Assembly: GCA_019347975.1 (NCBI GenBank)
Contig: JAHWKI010000004.1
Location: 3,879 to 42,000, forward strand
Direction: 5' to 3'
DNA from: Gemmatimonadota bacterium
Lineage (GTDB): Bacteria > Gemmatimonadota > Gemmatimonadetes > Longimicrobiales > RSA9
Length of the DNA: 38,122 nt
A program made the position numbers and the translations under genes. The notes beneath the pieces are model-generated. The model searched no databases. It was given only the letters and a program-made list of their open reading frames with translations, and was not told the origin of the DNA. Every line of letters starts with the position of its first letter. Position 1 is the first letter of the stretch. This document shows, one piece after another, positions 1 to 8,869 of the stretch.

Positions 1-112
1 CGCCGCATCACGCCGGTCCGGCGGGTGGATATGGAGACGTTCGAAATTCTCACCGCGGCGGGATCGAGAGCACCGGGAAGGCGAATCGCCCCGCGCGCAT
101 CATCGGGTTCGT

Positions 113-138
113 CCTCCGTGACCTCTGTGACTCCGTGG
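113..138. repeat. Degenerate 9-mer tandem repeat CCTCCGTGA/CCTCTGTGA/CTCCGTGG
   Basis: Direct reading of positions 113-138; minus strand reads CCACGGAGTCACAGAGGTCACGGAGG; lies outside the adjacent CDS. Confidence 0.6.
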
Positions 139-173
139 TGAAATCCGTCTCCCTGTCTCCCGGCTCCCCCCGG

Positions 174-887
174 TCACCGCTCGAACCGGTACCCGACTTT
201 CCAGACCGTATGGATGTGGCGCGGCTCGGATGGGTCGTCCTCGAGCTTCTGGCGGAGCTCGGAGACGTGGGAGTCCACGGTACGCGTAACCACGGCGCCG
301 ATGTGCCCCCAGACGTCGCGGAGGAGATCCTGCCGGGTGAGGACGCGGCCCTCGTTGCGGATCAGCGCCATGAGCAGCGCGTAGGCGCGCGGGGTGAGCT
401 GGACCTCCTCGCCCGACCGGGTGACGCGGCGGGCGGCCGGGTCCACGACGATGGCGCCGAAGCGGATGACGCCGCCGTTCGGACCATCGTGGGGCGGGCC
501 CCCGTCCCGGAGGTCCGGAGAGGTGCGCCGGCGGAGGAGCGCGGCCACACGCTCGAGGAGCTCGAGGAGCCCGAACGGCTTGGTGACGTACTGGTCCGCG
601 TCGAGGCGGAAGCCGCGGACCTTGTCCGCTTCCTCGCCGCGCGCGGTGAGGATCAGGACGGGCCGGTCGAAGCCGTCCGCGCGGAGGGTGCGCAAGACCT
701 GGAAGCCGTCCATCTCCGGAAGCATGATGTCCAGGATCAGGAGGTCCGGCATGGTGCGGCGGGCGGCGTCCACGCCGGCGGTGCCGGTGCCGGCCACCTC
801 GACGTCGTAGCCCTCGAGCTGGAGGTTGTGGCGGATCCCGGCGGCGAGCTCCTCGTTGTCCTCGACGAGGAGAATGCGCGCGGCCAT
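174..887 (-). CDS. OmpR/PhoB-family response regulator (REC + winged-helix DNA-binding domain)
   Basis: MAARILLVEDNEELAAGIRHNLQ...DLLILDIMLPEMDGFQVLRTL...TKPF, then winged helix ...LTPRAYALLMALIRNEGRVLTRQDLLRDVWG...TVDSHVSELRQKLE...GYRFER. Start reset to the ATG at 887. Confidence 0.93.
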   Translation of the reverse strand: MAARILLVEDNEELAAGIRHNLQLEGYDVEVAGTGTAGVDAARRTMPDLLILDIMLPEMDGFQVLRTLRADGFDRPVLILTARGEEADKVRGFRLDADQYVTKPFGLLELLERVAALLRRRTSPDLRDGGPPHDGPNGGVIRFGAIVVDPAARRVTRSGEEVQLTPRAYALLMALIRNEGRVLTRQDLLRDVWGHIGAVVTRTVDSHVSELRQKLEDDPSEPRHIHTVWKVGYRFER

Positions 888-889
888 GG

Positions 890-2584
890 TCAGGCGGCGC
901 CGGCGGCGCCGGCGGTCCGCTCCTGGACGGGGGTGTCCGCCGCGGGTCCATCGGCGAGCCGCCGCGGGGCGGCCGTCACGAGAGCGGGCAGCTCGACGAC
1001 GAACCGCGCGCCGCCCCCATCGCCGTCCTCGACCCAGCACCGCCCGCCCAGCGCGGTGACCAGCGCGCGCACCACGGAGAGCCCGATCCCGCTGCCCACG
1101 ACGACGGTCCCGACGGCGCGCTCGCCGCGGCGGAACGACTGCCAGATGACTTCGCGCTCGGCGGGCGGGACGCCGGGCCCCTCGTCCTCCACGTGGAGCC
1201 GGACCACGGGACCGCCGGGCACCGCGCGAACGGTGATGGTCTGGCCGGCGGGGCCGTACTTGGCGGCGTTGTCCAGGAGGTTGAGCAGGACCTGCCGGAG
1301 GGCGTCCCGGTCCGCCTCGACCTGGAGGTGATCGGCCACGTCGACGCGGATCGTCGCCTGACGCGGGCGGAGCAGCGGCCGGAACTCCTCGACCACCCCG
1401 GCGGCCTCGGTGGCCAGGACGAGGGGCTCCGGCTCCAGGCGCCGGCCGCCCCGCTCCGAACGCGAGAAGTGCAGAACGTTCTCGACCAGGCGCGTGAGAC
1501 GCAGGGTCTCCCGGTCGATCGTCCCCAGCGCCCACGCCCGCTGCTCGTCGTTCTCCGTCCGCCCGAGGCGGAGCGTCTCCACGAACAGGCGGATCTGGGC
1601 CAGCGGGGTCCGCAGCTCGTGCGACACGGACGCGACGAAATCACCGCGCTGCCGCGCCAGCAGCGCGTCGCGACGGAGGTAGGTCACCGCCACCAGCGCG
1701 AGGCCGGCGGACAGGCCGAAGATCACGAGCAGCCACGGAACCTGACTGCGGGGCAGGCCGCCGATGATCAGGCGGTCCGCCACCTCCGGCAGCACGGCCG
1801 CCGTGACGACGCCGCCTCCCAGCACCGCAGGCCAGCTCTCGCGCGCGCCGAGAGCGCCTTCCACCTCCGGCCCCGACGCGTAGAGCACCCTGCCGGACGT
1901 GGTCGAGAGGCTGACGGCCAGCATCCCGGCATTGGAGGCGCCCTCCGTGAGCGCCTCCGGGAGGAGCTGCTGGTCCGCGAAGACCGACGCGAGCGCGCTC
2001 TCGATCCGCGCCGGAGCCAGCTCCACTCCGTACACCACCGTGTCCGTCGCCGAGGTCACCCGGGTCCATGCGAGCAGCGTGGTCTCACCGGCGGACCCCA
2101 CGAGCTCGGTCACGCCGAAGCCGCGCCGAACCCCCTCGGAGGACCGCGCCGCCGCGGCCGCCGCCTTCAGCACCGCCGACCGGTCCGCCTGCTCGGGCGG
2201 CTCACCCACGAACTCCGAAGGGACGCCGTCGCCCGCCAGCCGCACCAGGAACGCGAAATCGCCGCCGAGGGGCTCGCTACAGCCGCAGGTGGTCCGGCGG
2301 CGCGACTCGGCCAGGATGTCCTCGAGGCAGGCCTCCGGCCGGGACGCATCCAGCAGCGCTGTGCGGGTCGGGACCGTCGCCTTTACCCCCGACTCGATGG
2401 CTGCGGCCGCCCTGTCGTTGAAGCTCCACGCGGCGAACGCGCCGTAATCGCGCAGCAGCGACTCGGCCGTGGCGCGGTGCGTCCGCTGCGCCTTCTGCGC
2501 CTGAAACGCTCCCACCCCGGCCACCGCCAGCGCCGCGAGGAGCAGCGCGATCGGCAGGGCGCGTCGGACCTGGTCTGAGATCAT
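890..2584 (-). CDS. Membrane sensor histidine kinase (HisKA + HATPase)
   Basis: H-box VSHELRTPLAQIRLFVETLRLG, N-box LLNLLDNAAKYG, G-boxes DEGPGVP and GSGIGLSVV; N-terminal TM and extracytoplasmic region. Start reset to MISDQVRRALPIALLLAALA. Adjacent to the response regulator. Confidence 0.92.
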   Translation of the reverse strand: MISDQVRRALPIALLLAALAVAGVGAFQAQKAQRTHRATAESLLRDYGAFAAWSFNDRAAAAIESGVKATVPTRTALLDASRPEACLEDILAESRRRTTCGCSEPLGGDFAFLVRLAGDGVPSEFVGEPPEQADRSAVLKAAAAAARSSEGVRRGFGVTELVGSAGETTLLAWTRVTSATDTVVYGVELAPARIESALASVFADQQLLPEALTEGASNAGMLAVSLSTTSGRVLYASGPEVEGALGARESWPAVLGGGVVTAAVLPEVADRLIIGGLPRSQVPWLLVIFGLSAGLALVAVTYLRRDALLARQRGDFVASVSHELRTPLAQIRLFVETLRLGRTENDEQRAWALGTIDRETLRLTRLVENVLHFSRSERGGRRLEPEPLVLATEAAGVVEEFRPLLRPRQATIRVDVADHLQVEADRDALRQVLLNLLDNAAKYGPAGQTITVRAVPGGPVVRLHVEDEGPGVPPAEREVIWQSFRRGERAVGTVVVGSGIGLSVVRALVTALGGRCWVEDGDGGGARFVVELPALVTAAPRRLADGPAADTPVQERTAGAAGAA

Positions 2585-2657
2585 GGTCTCCAAGATTGCA
2601 CCGGCGGCCCCGCGACGTGAAGGGCATTGTGTTCGAAAAGTGTGGAGGATCTGTGAA

Positions 2658-2697
2658 AACAGAACAACAGAACAACAGAACAACAGAACTGCAGAAC
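2658..2697. repeat. Octamer tandem repeat (AACAGAAC)x4 plus one degenerate copy (TGCAGAAC)
   Basis: Units 2658-2665, 2666-2673, 2674-2681, 2682-2689 identical; 2690-2697 TGCAGAAC. In the gap between divergently transcribed genes. Confidence 0.9.
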
Positions 2698-2872
2698 GGA
2701 CCGAATCGAAAAGGAGGAAACAACATCGACATGAAGGGGCGAGGACGCGGAACCGGCTCAGGCTCCCGCGTGACCGCGGCGTTGACTGCACAACGATTCG
2801 GGTACCAAGCGCGTCCAAAGCATCGATTGAAAGCCTGATCGCGTTTCCTTGCCTCTTCCGGACGCTCACGAC

Positions 2873-5443
2873 ATGAAGCTCAGCCGCAGATCACCGACCC
2901 CGCTCCTCACGTCCGTGCTCCTTGCCCTGGTCGGGTTCGGGCCGCTGGCGGGCCAGGCCGGGGACGCGGCGGAGCATGACGCACGGCCGGTGGCCGTGGC
3001 GGTGCGGGCGGAGGGGCCGATCCGGGTGGACGGGCGGCTGGACGAGGGCGTGTGGGACCGGCCGGCGGCGGTGGACGGCTTCACGCAGATCGATCCGGAC
3101 GAGGGGGCGCCGAGCACGCAGCGCACGCGGGTCTGGGTGCTGTACGACGACGACGCGCTCTACATCGGCGCGCGGCTGGACGATGAGGGGGAGGTGATCG
3201 GCCGGCTGGGTCGCCGGGACATGAGCCTCGGGGACAGCGACTGGTTCGGGGTGATGCTGGACAGCTACCACGACCACCGCACCGCGTTCGGGTTCGACGT
3301 GAACCCCGCGGGTGTGAAGCGGGACGAGGTGAAGGTGATCGAGTCGGATGACAATTCGTGGGACCCGGTGTGGGACGTGGCGACGACGGTGGACGAGGGC
3401 GGGTGGACCGTGGAATACAGGATCCCGTTCAGCCAGCTCCGGTTCAGCGCAGCGGAATCGCAGACGTGGGGTGTGCAGTTCGAGCGGATGATCGGCCGGC
3501 GGCGGGAGTACTCCGTGTCGACGTTCATCCCCAAGAGCGCGCAGGGTGGCGTCCCGGGATACGGGCACCTGACGGGGCTGGAGCGGATCGAGCCGGGTCG
3601 CCGGCTGGAGGTGCTGCCGTACGTCGTCGCCCGGAGCGAGCACGTGGACCCGGGGCCGAACCCGTTCCGCACGAGCTCGGAGCAGGGGGCATCGGCGGGC
3701 GTGGACCTGAAGTACCGCGTCACGTCCAACCTGACCCTGGACGCGACGATCAACCCGGATTTCGGACAGGTCGAGGTGGACCCGGCGGTGATCAACCTCG
3801 GGGTGTACGAGACGCGCTTCGACGAGAAGCGGCCGTTCTTCATCGAGGGGAGCGAGATCTTCGACCTGAACACCGGCGGCGGCGGCCAGCTCTTCTACAC
3901 GCGTCGCGTGGGCCGCACGCCGCAGGTCTATCCGCCGAGTCCGCTCGCGGACGTCCCGGCCGCCACCACGATCCTGGGCGCGGCCAAGCTGTCGGGGCGC
4001 TCCGGCGGCGGCTGGTCGGTGGGGATGCTGGAAGCGCTCACGGCCGAGGAGACCGCGCGCTACCGGGTCGCCCCCGGTGGAGAGGACCTGGAGCTCGCGG
4101 CCGAGCCGCTCACCAACTACTTCGTGGGACGGGCGCGGCGGGACCTGCGGGGCGGAGCCAGCGCGGTGGGCGGGCTGGTCACGGCCGTGAACCGGATGAT
4201 GGACGAGCCGGCCGCGGAGGCCTCGCTCCACTCGGCCGCGTACGCGGGGGCGGTGGACTTCCGGCATGACTGGGACCGCCGGCGGTGGTCGCTCACGGGC
4301 GCGCTCACGGTCAGCCACGTCGCCGGAAGCCCCGAGGCGATCACGCGGACGCAGCGGCTGCCGAATCATTACTTCCAGCGGCCGGATGCCGACCATCTGG
4401 ACGTGGACCCGACGGCGACCAGCCTGACGGGGGCATCGGCCTGGGCGCGGGTGGCGCGGCAGGCGGGCGAGCACTGGATCGGCAGCCTCATGGTGGCCAC
4501 GACCACGCCGGAGTACGAGATCAACGACCTGGGGTTCAACTACCGGACGGACCGGCGCGACGCGCAGGCCAACCTGCGCTACCGGGAGAACCAGCCCGGC
4601 GAGGTACTGCGCAACTGGTACATCGACGGGACGGCCCGCTTCGAGGGGAACTGGGACGACCAGCTCATCGCCAACTGGCTCACGCTGGGCGCGTCCGCGC
4701 AGACGCTCGACTACGTCTCCCTCTTCGGCCTGGTCAGCCACTCCCTCCGCGCATACGACGACCGGCTCACCCGCGGCGGGCCCATCGCCGTGAGGCCGGC
4801 GTCCAGCAGCGGCATGCTCCACGTCTCCTCCGATGGCCGGAAGCCGATCCAGGTGATCGGGATGCTGCGCGGGGAGCGGGACGAGTTCGACGGCTGGGGG
4901 CTCGTCGCGAACGCGGCCGTCCGCTGGCGCCCGTCCTCGAGCTGGAGCCTCGGCGTAGGGCCGCGCTTCAGCCGCAACTCGGTCGTGGCGCAGTACGTCA
5001 CCACGGTCCCCGACCCGGCGTACACCGAGACCTACGGCGCCCGCTACATCTTCGCGCCCCTCGACTTCACCGAGCTGGGCCTCGAGACGCGCCTGGACAT
5101 GGCGGTCTCCCCCACCCTGTCCATGGCGCTCTACGCCCAGCCCCTCCTCTCGAGCGGCGACTACGGCGACGCGATGTACCTCGAGAGGCCCGCCACGTAC
5201 GACTTCGCCCCCTACGCCGGCGACGCGCCCGACCGGGACTTCAACGTTCGGAGCCTGCGGGGGAACGCCGTGCTGCGCTGGGAGTGGCGGCGGGGCAGCA
5301 CGCTGTATGTCGCCTGGCAGCAGGCGCGGGAGGGGTACGAGCCGGTGGGCGACTTCCGCTTCCGCCGCGACGCCGACGCGCTGATCGATACGCAGCCGGA
5401 CAACATCTTCGTGGTGAAGGTCAATTACTGGCTGAACCCGTAG
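2873..5443 (+). CDS. DUF5916 / CBM9-like domain outer-membrane-associated protein
   Basis: Signal peptide, then IRVDGRLDEGVWDRPAAVDGFTQIDPDEGAPSTQRTRVWVLYDDDALYIGARLDD (CBM9-like) and a long beta-rich C-terminus with ...NPDFGQVEVDPAVINLGVYETRFDEKRPFFIEGSEIF, typical of DUF5916. Confidence 0.88.
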   Translation: MKLSRRSPTPLLTSVLLALVGFGPLAGQAGDAAEHDARPVAVAVRAEGPIRVDGRLDEGVWDRPAAVDGFTQIDPDEGAPSTQRTRVWVLYDDDALYIGARLDDEGEVIGRLGRRDMSLGDSDWFGVMLDSYHDHRTAFGFDVNPAGVKRDEVKVIESDDNSWDPVWDVATTVDEGGWTVEYRIPFSQLRFSAAESQTWGVQFERMIGRRREYSVSTFIPKSAQGGVPGYGHLTGLERIEPGRRLEVLPYVVARSEHVDPGPNPFRTSSEQGASAGVDLKYRVTSNLTLDATINPDFGQVEVDPAVINLGVYETRFDEKRPFFIEGSEIFDLNTGGGGQLFYTRRVGRTPQVYPPSPLADVPAATTILGAAKLSGRSGGGWSVGMLEALTAEETARYRVAPGGEDLELAAEPLTNYFVGRARRDLRGGASAVGGLVTAVNRMMDEPAAEASLHSAAYAGAVDFRHDWDRRRWSLTGALTVSHVAGSPEAITRTQRLPNHYFQRPDADHLDVDPTATSLTGASAWARVARQAGEHWIGSLMVATTTPEYEINDLGFNYRTDRRDAQANLRYRENQPGEVLRNWYIDGTARFEGNWDDQLIANWLTLGASAQTLDYVSLFGLVSHSLRAYDDRLTRGGPIAVRPASSSGMLHVSSDGRKPIQVIGMLRGERDEFDGWGLVANAAVRWRPSSSWSLGVGPRFSRNSVVAQYVTTVPDPAYTETYGARYIFAPLDFTELGLETRLDMAVSPTLSMALYAQPLLSSGDYGDAMYLERPATYDFAPYAGDAPDRDFNVRSLRGNAVLRWEWRRGSTLYVAWQQAREGYEPVGDFRFRRDADALIDTQPDNIFVVKVNYWLNP

Positions 5444-5495
5444 GCGTACCCGGAGGAAGCTTGCCCGACCGGCCGCAATCCCCCATCTCCGGGAG

Positions 5496-6038
5496 ATGGC
5501 CGATCCTCGCGGGCTGACGCCCGAGGCGCTCGAGATCCTGGTGACCAGGGACCTGCGGAAGGCGGGCTTGCAGGTGGCGCGCGTGCGCCGTCGCGGGCTG
5601 GAGCGGGCGGACGACCGCACCGGCGACTACCGGCTCGACCTCGAGGCGGAGCTCTCCGGGCCGTCGCTCAGGCTGCGGATCGAGGCGCAGCGGCGCTCGG
5701 ATCCGATGGACGCGGCCGACGTGCGTGCCGCGGCGGCCCGGGTCGGGCGGGAGGAGCGTCTCCTGGTCGTCTCCACGGCCGGGTTCACGCGGGATGCGCT
5801 GCCCGCCGCAGCGGACGCGGGGATCACGCTCCTCCGGGCGTCCGACGCGCGGGCGGCGTTCGACGGCAGCGGGTGGGGGCCGGCCGGGCACTACCCGATG
5901 TGGCTTCCCGAGCACGTCCTGGAGCTGGCGGGCCGGGGCCCCTCGGGGGCGGCCGTCTACCGGATGCTGGACGCGGAGTCCGGCGCATCGCTCCTGGCGG
6001 AATCCGGCCCGGCCGGCGGCCGAGCGCCCACCGCCTGA
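5496..6038 (+). CDS. Mrr-like restriction endonuclease-fold protein (small, standalone)
   Basis: LTPEALEILVTRDLRKAGLQVARV...DYRLDLEAE...LRLRIEAQRRSDPMDAADVRAAAARV...RLLVVSTAGFTRDALPAAADAGITLLRA resembles the Mrr core (D...(Q/E)xK-like strand, 'sTaGFT..A...A...gI.L'). Confidence 0.55.
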   Translation: MADPRGLTPEALEILVTRDLRKAGLQVARVRRRGLERADDRTGDYRLDLEAELSGPSLRLRIEAQRRSDPMDAADVRAAAARVGREERLLVVSTAGFTRDALPAAADAGITLLRASDARAAFDGSGWGPAGHYPMWLPEHVLELAGRGPSGAAVYRMLDAESGASLLAESGPAGGRAPTA

Positions 6039-6721
6039 TCGCCGTGGGTGCCGGTGGGCGGGGGCCACGCACCGGCGCCGGCGGGCCGGGTGAGGTCGAC
6101 GGGCGGGTCGTAGACCGTGCTGCCGGGGCCGCGCCCGTCCAGCAGGTGGTCGAGGACCTCGGCCGTCCTTCCGGTCCGCTGGCGGGCCTCCCGGTCCATC
6201 TCGATGATCTCGATCTCCGGCACGTCCTCCCCGTCCGCATCGATGCCATCGCCGCAGGCGGCGAGGGCGAGTCCGGGGGAGGCGAGGAGGGCGGCGAGCA
6301 GGACGGGGAGCCCGGCGCGCGGCCGGCGATCGCCGCGACCGGCCCGGCCGTCCCGGCCCTCCGGCTTGTCATCCGAGGGCGCCCCGGCCGCCAGCCACTC
6401 CCCGAACGTCGGGGCGGCCTCGGCCATGCGCCACTCGTCGAAGATCTCCAGCGCCATCGCCCGCCACGCCCCTTCGCCCCGCCCCTGCTCGAAGCAGCGC
6501 TCCATGAGCCAGCCCTCGAATTCGCCCGGGTCGGGGTCGTCGCGGAGGGTGCCCTCCAGGAGCTTGCGCTTCATGCCGATCCCGATCGCGTCGGCGCCGG
6601 TGTTCCGCTTCCGCCGCCTGCGCCGTCCCTCCGTCGCGTCGAGCGCGTCGAGGAGGGCGCGGCAGACGTCCACGGGGCGGGGACGCGGGTCGGGCGGCGG
6701 GCCGGACCGGCGGTCGCTCAT
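5957..6721 (-). CDS. Uncharacterised protein at the end of the formate dehydrogenase operon; predicted internal TM/lipobox-like segment
   Basis: MSDRRSGPPPDPRPRPVDVCRALLDALDATEGRRRRRKRNTGADAIGIGMKRKLLEGTLRDDPDPGEFEGWLMERCFEQ...GLPVLLAALLASPGLALAACGDG; start overlaps the fdhE stop by 4 nt. Confidence 0.7.
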   Translation of the reverse strand: MSDRRSGPPPDPRPRPVDVCRALLDALDATEGRRRRRKRNTGADAIGIGMKRKLLEGTLRDDPDPGEFEGWLMERCFEQGRGEGAWRAMALEIFDEWRMAEAAPTFGEWLAAGAPSDDKPEGRDGRAGRGDRRPRAGLPVLLAALLASPGLALAACGDGIDADGEDVPEIEIIEMDREARQRTGRTAEVLDHLLDGRGPGSTVYDPPVDLTRPAGAGAWPPPTGTHGDQAVGARPPAGPDSARSDAPDSASSIR

Positions 6722-7626
6722 GCCCACCCGCCCCGGAGCCGGGCCAGCGCCCCATCGGCGGCGACGATACGGACGGCCGGCGCGAAGCCCGGGGCCGCCG
6801 GTGGGGCGAACCCCCGCTCCTGGACCGCGAGGTCCATCTCGATGGTCGCCAGGTCCTCGAGAGGGACGGCCCAGGGGTGGAGCGGCGCCAGCGTCGTCAG
6901 CGTCTTCAGGTAGCCCTGGCACGTCCGGCAGGCGTCCACCCGCCGCCGGTTCTCCTCGCCCTCGGGGGCGAGCGTGACCTGGCGGGCGTGGTCCCGCTCG
7001 TCGCAGAAGGGGCAGACCAGGACGGGCAGCTCCCAGCCGGTGGCGCAGCGGGCGCAGCGCAGGACGCGCCGGCGCTCGAGACCCCGGAGCTCGGCGACCG
7101 CCGGCCAGCCGCCGCACGCCGGGCAGTGCCCCCGGCTCCACCCTGCCGGCAGCTTCGCGGCGAGCGCGGCGGCGCAGCCGCGGAGGAGGGGGAGTGCCGC
7201 GAGGCGCGCGACGGCCACGAAGGCCTGGGGATCGGCGCCGGCGCGCTCCGCGGTCGCCGCGAGCCGATCCGTGTCCTCGGCGGCCGCGGCGGCCAGGAGA
7301 TCGACGGGCTCCACGGCGCGGCCCCGGAGCGGCGCCAGCGACGCGGCACCGGCCCCTGCGGTCGACGCGGCCGCCTTCAGGAGCCCCCGCACCAGACGGC
7401 CGGCCGGGCCGCGGTCCACCGCCACGAACGCCTCGTGGAGGAGGGGCGCGTCGGGGTGGCGGGCGGAGGGGAGCCGGGGGTCGAGAGTGCTCCACACCGG
7501 CTGCTCGGCGGCGTCCAGCGCGCGGGTCAGGACGCGGAGCCACACGTCGGACTCGGGGCGGCGGCGGCGCTCCGCCTCGATGCGCTTGCGGCGCTCCGCG
7601 GCCTGGTCCAGGGTCGTGGTGGTCAT
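6718..7626 (-). CDS. fdhE: Formate dehydrogenase accessory protein FdhE
   Basis: Zinc-binding CxxC series: GHCPACGGWPAVAEL...RRVLRCARCATGWELPVLVCPFCDE...RVDACRTCQGYLKTLTTL; position in FDH operon. Confidence 0.9.
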   Translation of the reverse strand: MTTTTLDQAAERRKRIEAERRRRPESDVWLRVLTRALDAAEQPVWSTLDPRLPSARHPDAPLLHEAFVAVDRGPAGRLVRGLLKAAASTAGAGAASLAPLRGRAVEPVDLLAAAAAEDTDRLAATAERAGADPQAFVAVARLAALPLLRGCAAALAAKLPAGWSRGHCPACGGWPAVAELRGLERRRVLRCARCATGWELPVLVCPFCDERDHARQVTLAPEGEENRRRVDACRTCQGYLKTLTTLAPLHPWAVPLEDLATIEMDLAVQERGFAPPAAPGFAPAVRIVAADGALARLRGGWA

Positions 7627-7892
7627 CGATCCTCCGCGTCCGTCGTCCGGCCGGACAACGGCAGGGGCCCGTCGCAGTCCGGCAGCGTCGTCACGCACGG
7701 GGTGCCGGCGTACATGGCCGCGCCGCGGTGCATCTCGACCAGGGCGTCCCGGTTCCCCGGATCGGCGCCCGCCCCGCCGCCCGTGACCCGCCCGGCCTCG
7801 GGGCTGCCGCACGCGGCCAGGGCGGCGCAGGCGGCCAGCGCGGCCGGTGGGAGGGCGACGCCGCGTCGTCCGATCGGCGGGCGGCGGATCAC
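7623..7892 (-). CDS. Small putative lipoprotein in the FDH operon
   Basis: GTG start: VIRRPPIGRRGVALPPAALAACAALAACGSPEAGRVTGG... with lipobox LAAC; 4-nt overlaps with nrfD stop and fdhE start. Confidence 0.65.
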   Translation of the reverse strand: MIRRPPIGRRGVALPPAALAACAALAACGSPEAGRVTGGGAGADPGNRDALVEMHRGAAMYAGTPCVTTLPDCDGPLPLSGRTTDAEDR

Positions 7893-8869
7893 GGCAGCGT
7901 CTCCCGCACGAGACGAGCGTGCTCGATGCCCTCTGACGCCATGATCACCGCCAGCCGGAGGAGGAATCCGCCCACCAGGACCAGCACCGCGGACGCGACC
8001 TTGCGCTCCGCCGAGAGGCGGGCCAGCCAGACGCCCCTCCGGCCGGCGTCGCGGCGGCCGTACGCATCGAACCACCGGGGGCGCCAGTGGAGGGCGAGCG
8101 GGACGAGGATACCGGCCAGGACCACGCCCACGAGCAGCACGGCGCCCCACCACCCGAGCCAGGCGTCGATGGCGGCGCCCAGGGTGGCGAGGAAGGCGAT
8201 CAGCACCAGGAGCTCGAAGACGAGCACCGCGGCATCGAAGCTGGAGAGCCACTCGATGGTGGCGGTGTGGAAGCGTCGGCGGCCCACGAGGATGAGCGTG
8301 GCGGCGGCGGTGGAGGCGGCGGAGGCAATGAAGAGCATGCCCAGCATCGGGCTGTCGGCCCAGACGGGACGGTTCGTCACCGTCAGGAGCACGCCCGTGT
8401 ATCCGGCGACGAAGAACCCGAAGAAGCCGCCGAGCGCCACCAGCGCCTTCCAGAAGGGGCCGCGGTTGAGCCACGGGAAGGGGCGCAGGCCGAACCGCCT
8501 CTCCGCGGCCGCGGCCCCCAGGGCCGACGCGGTGGCGATGGCGCCGAAGCCCATGAGCCCCCAAGCGCCGAAGGAGATGGGCGAGTAGGACTTGAACGCG
8601 AGCCGGGGGAGATCCTGGTTCAGGAAGAGCATGTGCCAGAAGCGCTCCGGCCGCCCCAGGTCCAGGATCAGCAGGATGCCGCCGATCACGGCGCCGATGG
8701 TGGCGATGTAGAACCCCGCGTGGATCACGGGCCGATCCTCGGCCCGGCCGAACCAGACCAGCAGCGCCGAGATGAAGTACGCCCCGCCGGCGATGCCGCC
8801 GATGAAGAAGTACGGCACGATCCACCAGGTCCAGTCGGGGGCGGCGCTGAAGTAGGTGTCGGGGATCAC
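7889..8869 (-). CDS. nrfD: NrfD/PsrC-family membrane subunit (quinone-interacting anchor)
   Basis: Polytopic; MIPDTYFSAAPDWTWWIVPYFFIGGIAGGAYFISALLVWFGR... typical NrfD N-terminus; overlaps fdhB end by 4 nt. Confidence 0.9.
   Translation of the reverse strand: MIPDTYFSAAPDWTWWIVPYFFIGGIAGGAYFISALLVWFGRAEDRPVIHAGFYIATIGAVIGGILLILDLGRPERFWHMLFLNQDLPRLAFKSYSPISFGAWGLMGFGAIATASALGAAAAERRFGLRPFPWLNRGPFWKALVALGGFFGFFVAGYTGVLLTVTNRPVWADSPMLGMLFIASAASTAAATLILVGRRRFHTATIEWLSSFDAAVLVFELLVLIAFLATLGAAIDAWLGWWGAVLLVGVVLAGILVPLALHWRPRWFDAYGRRDAGRRGVWLARLSAERKVASAVLVLVGGFLLRLAVIMASEGIEHARLVRETLP

Noticed and set aside
1-173. A gene at the left edge
   Set aside because: No ORF with recognisable protein features could be supported in the first 173 nt.
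2658-2697. Octamer repeat as coding sequence of an N-terminally extended histidine kinase (ORF start 2869)
   Set aside because: The extension is low-complexity (VLLFCCSVVLFSQ) from the repeat; a good signal/TM N-terminus begins at 2584.
2891-5620. 909-aa minus-strand ORF
   Set aside because: Antisense to the well-supported DUF5916 gene; Arg/His/Pro-rich mirror-frame translation typical of high-GC shadow ORFs.
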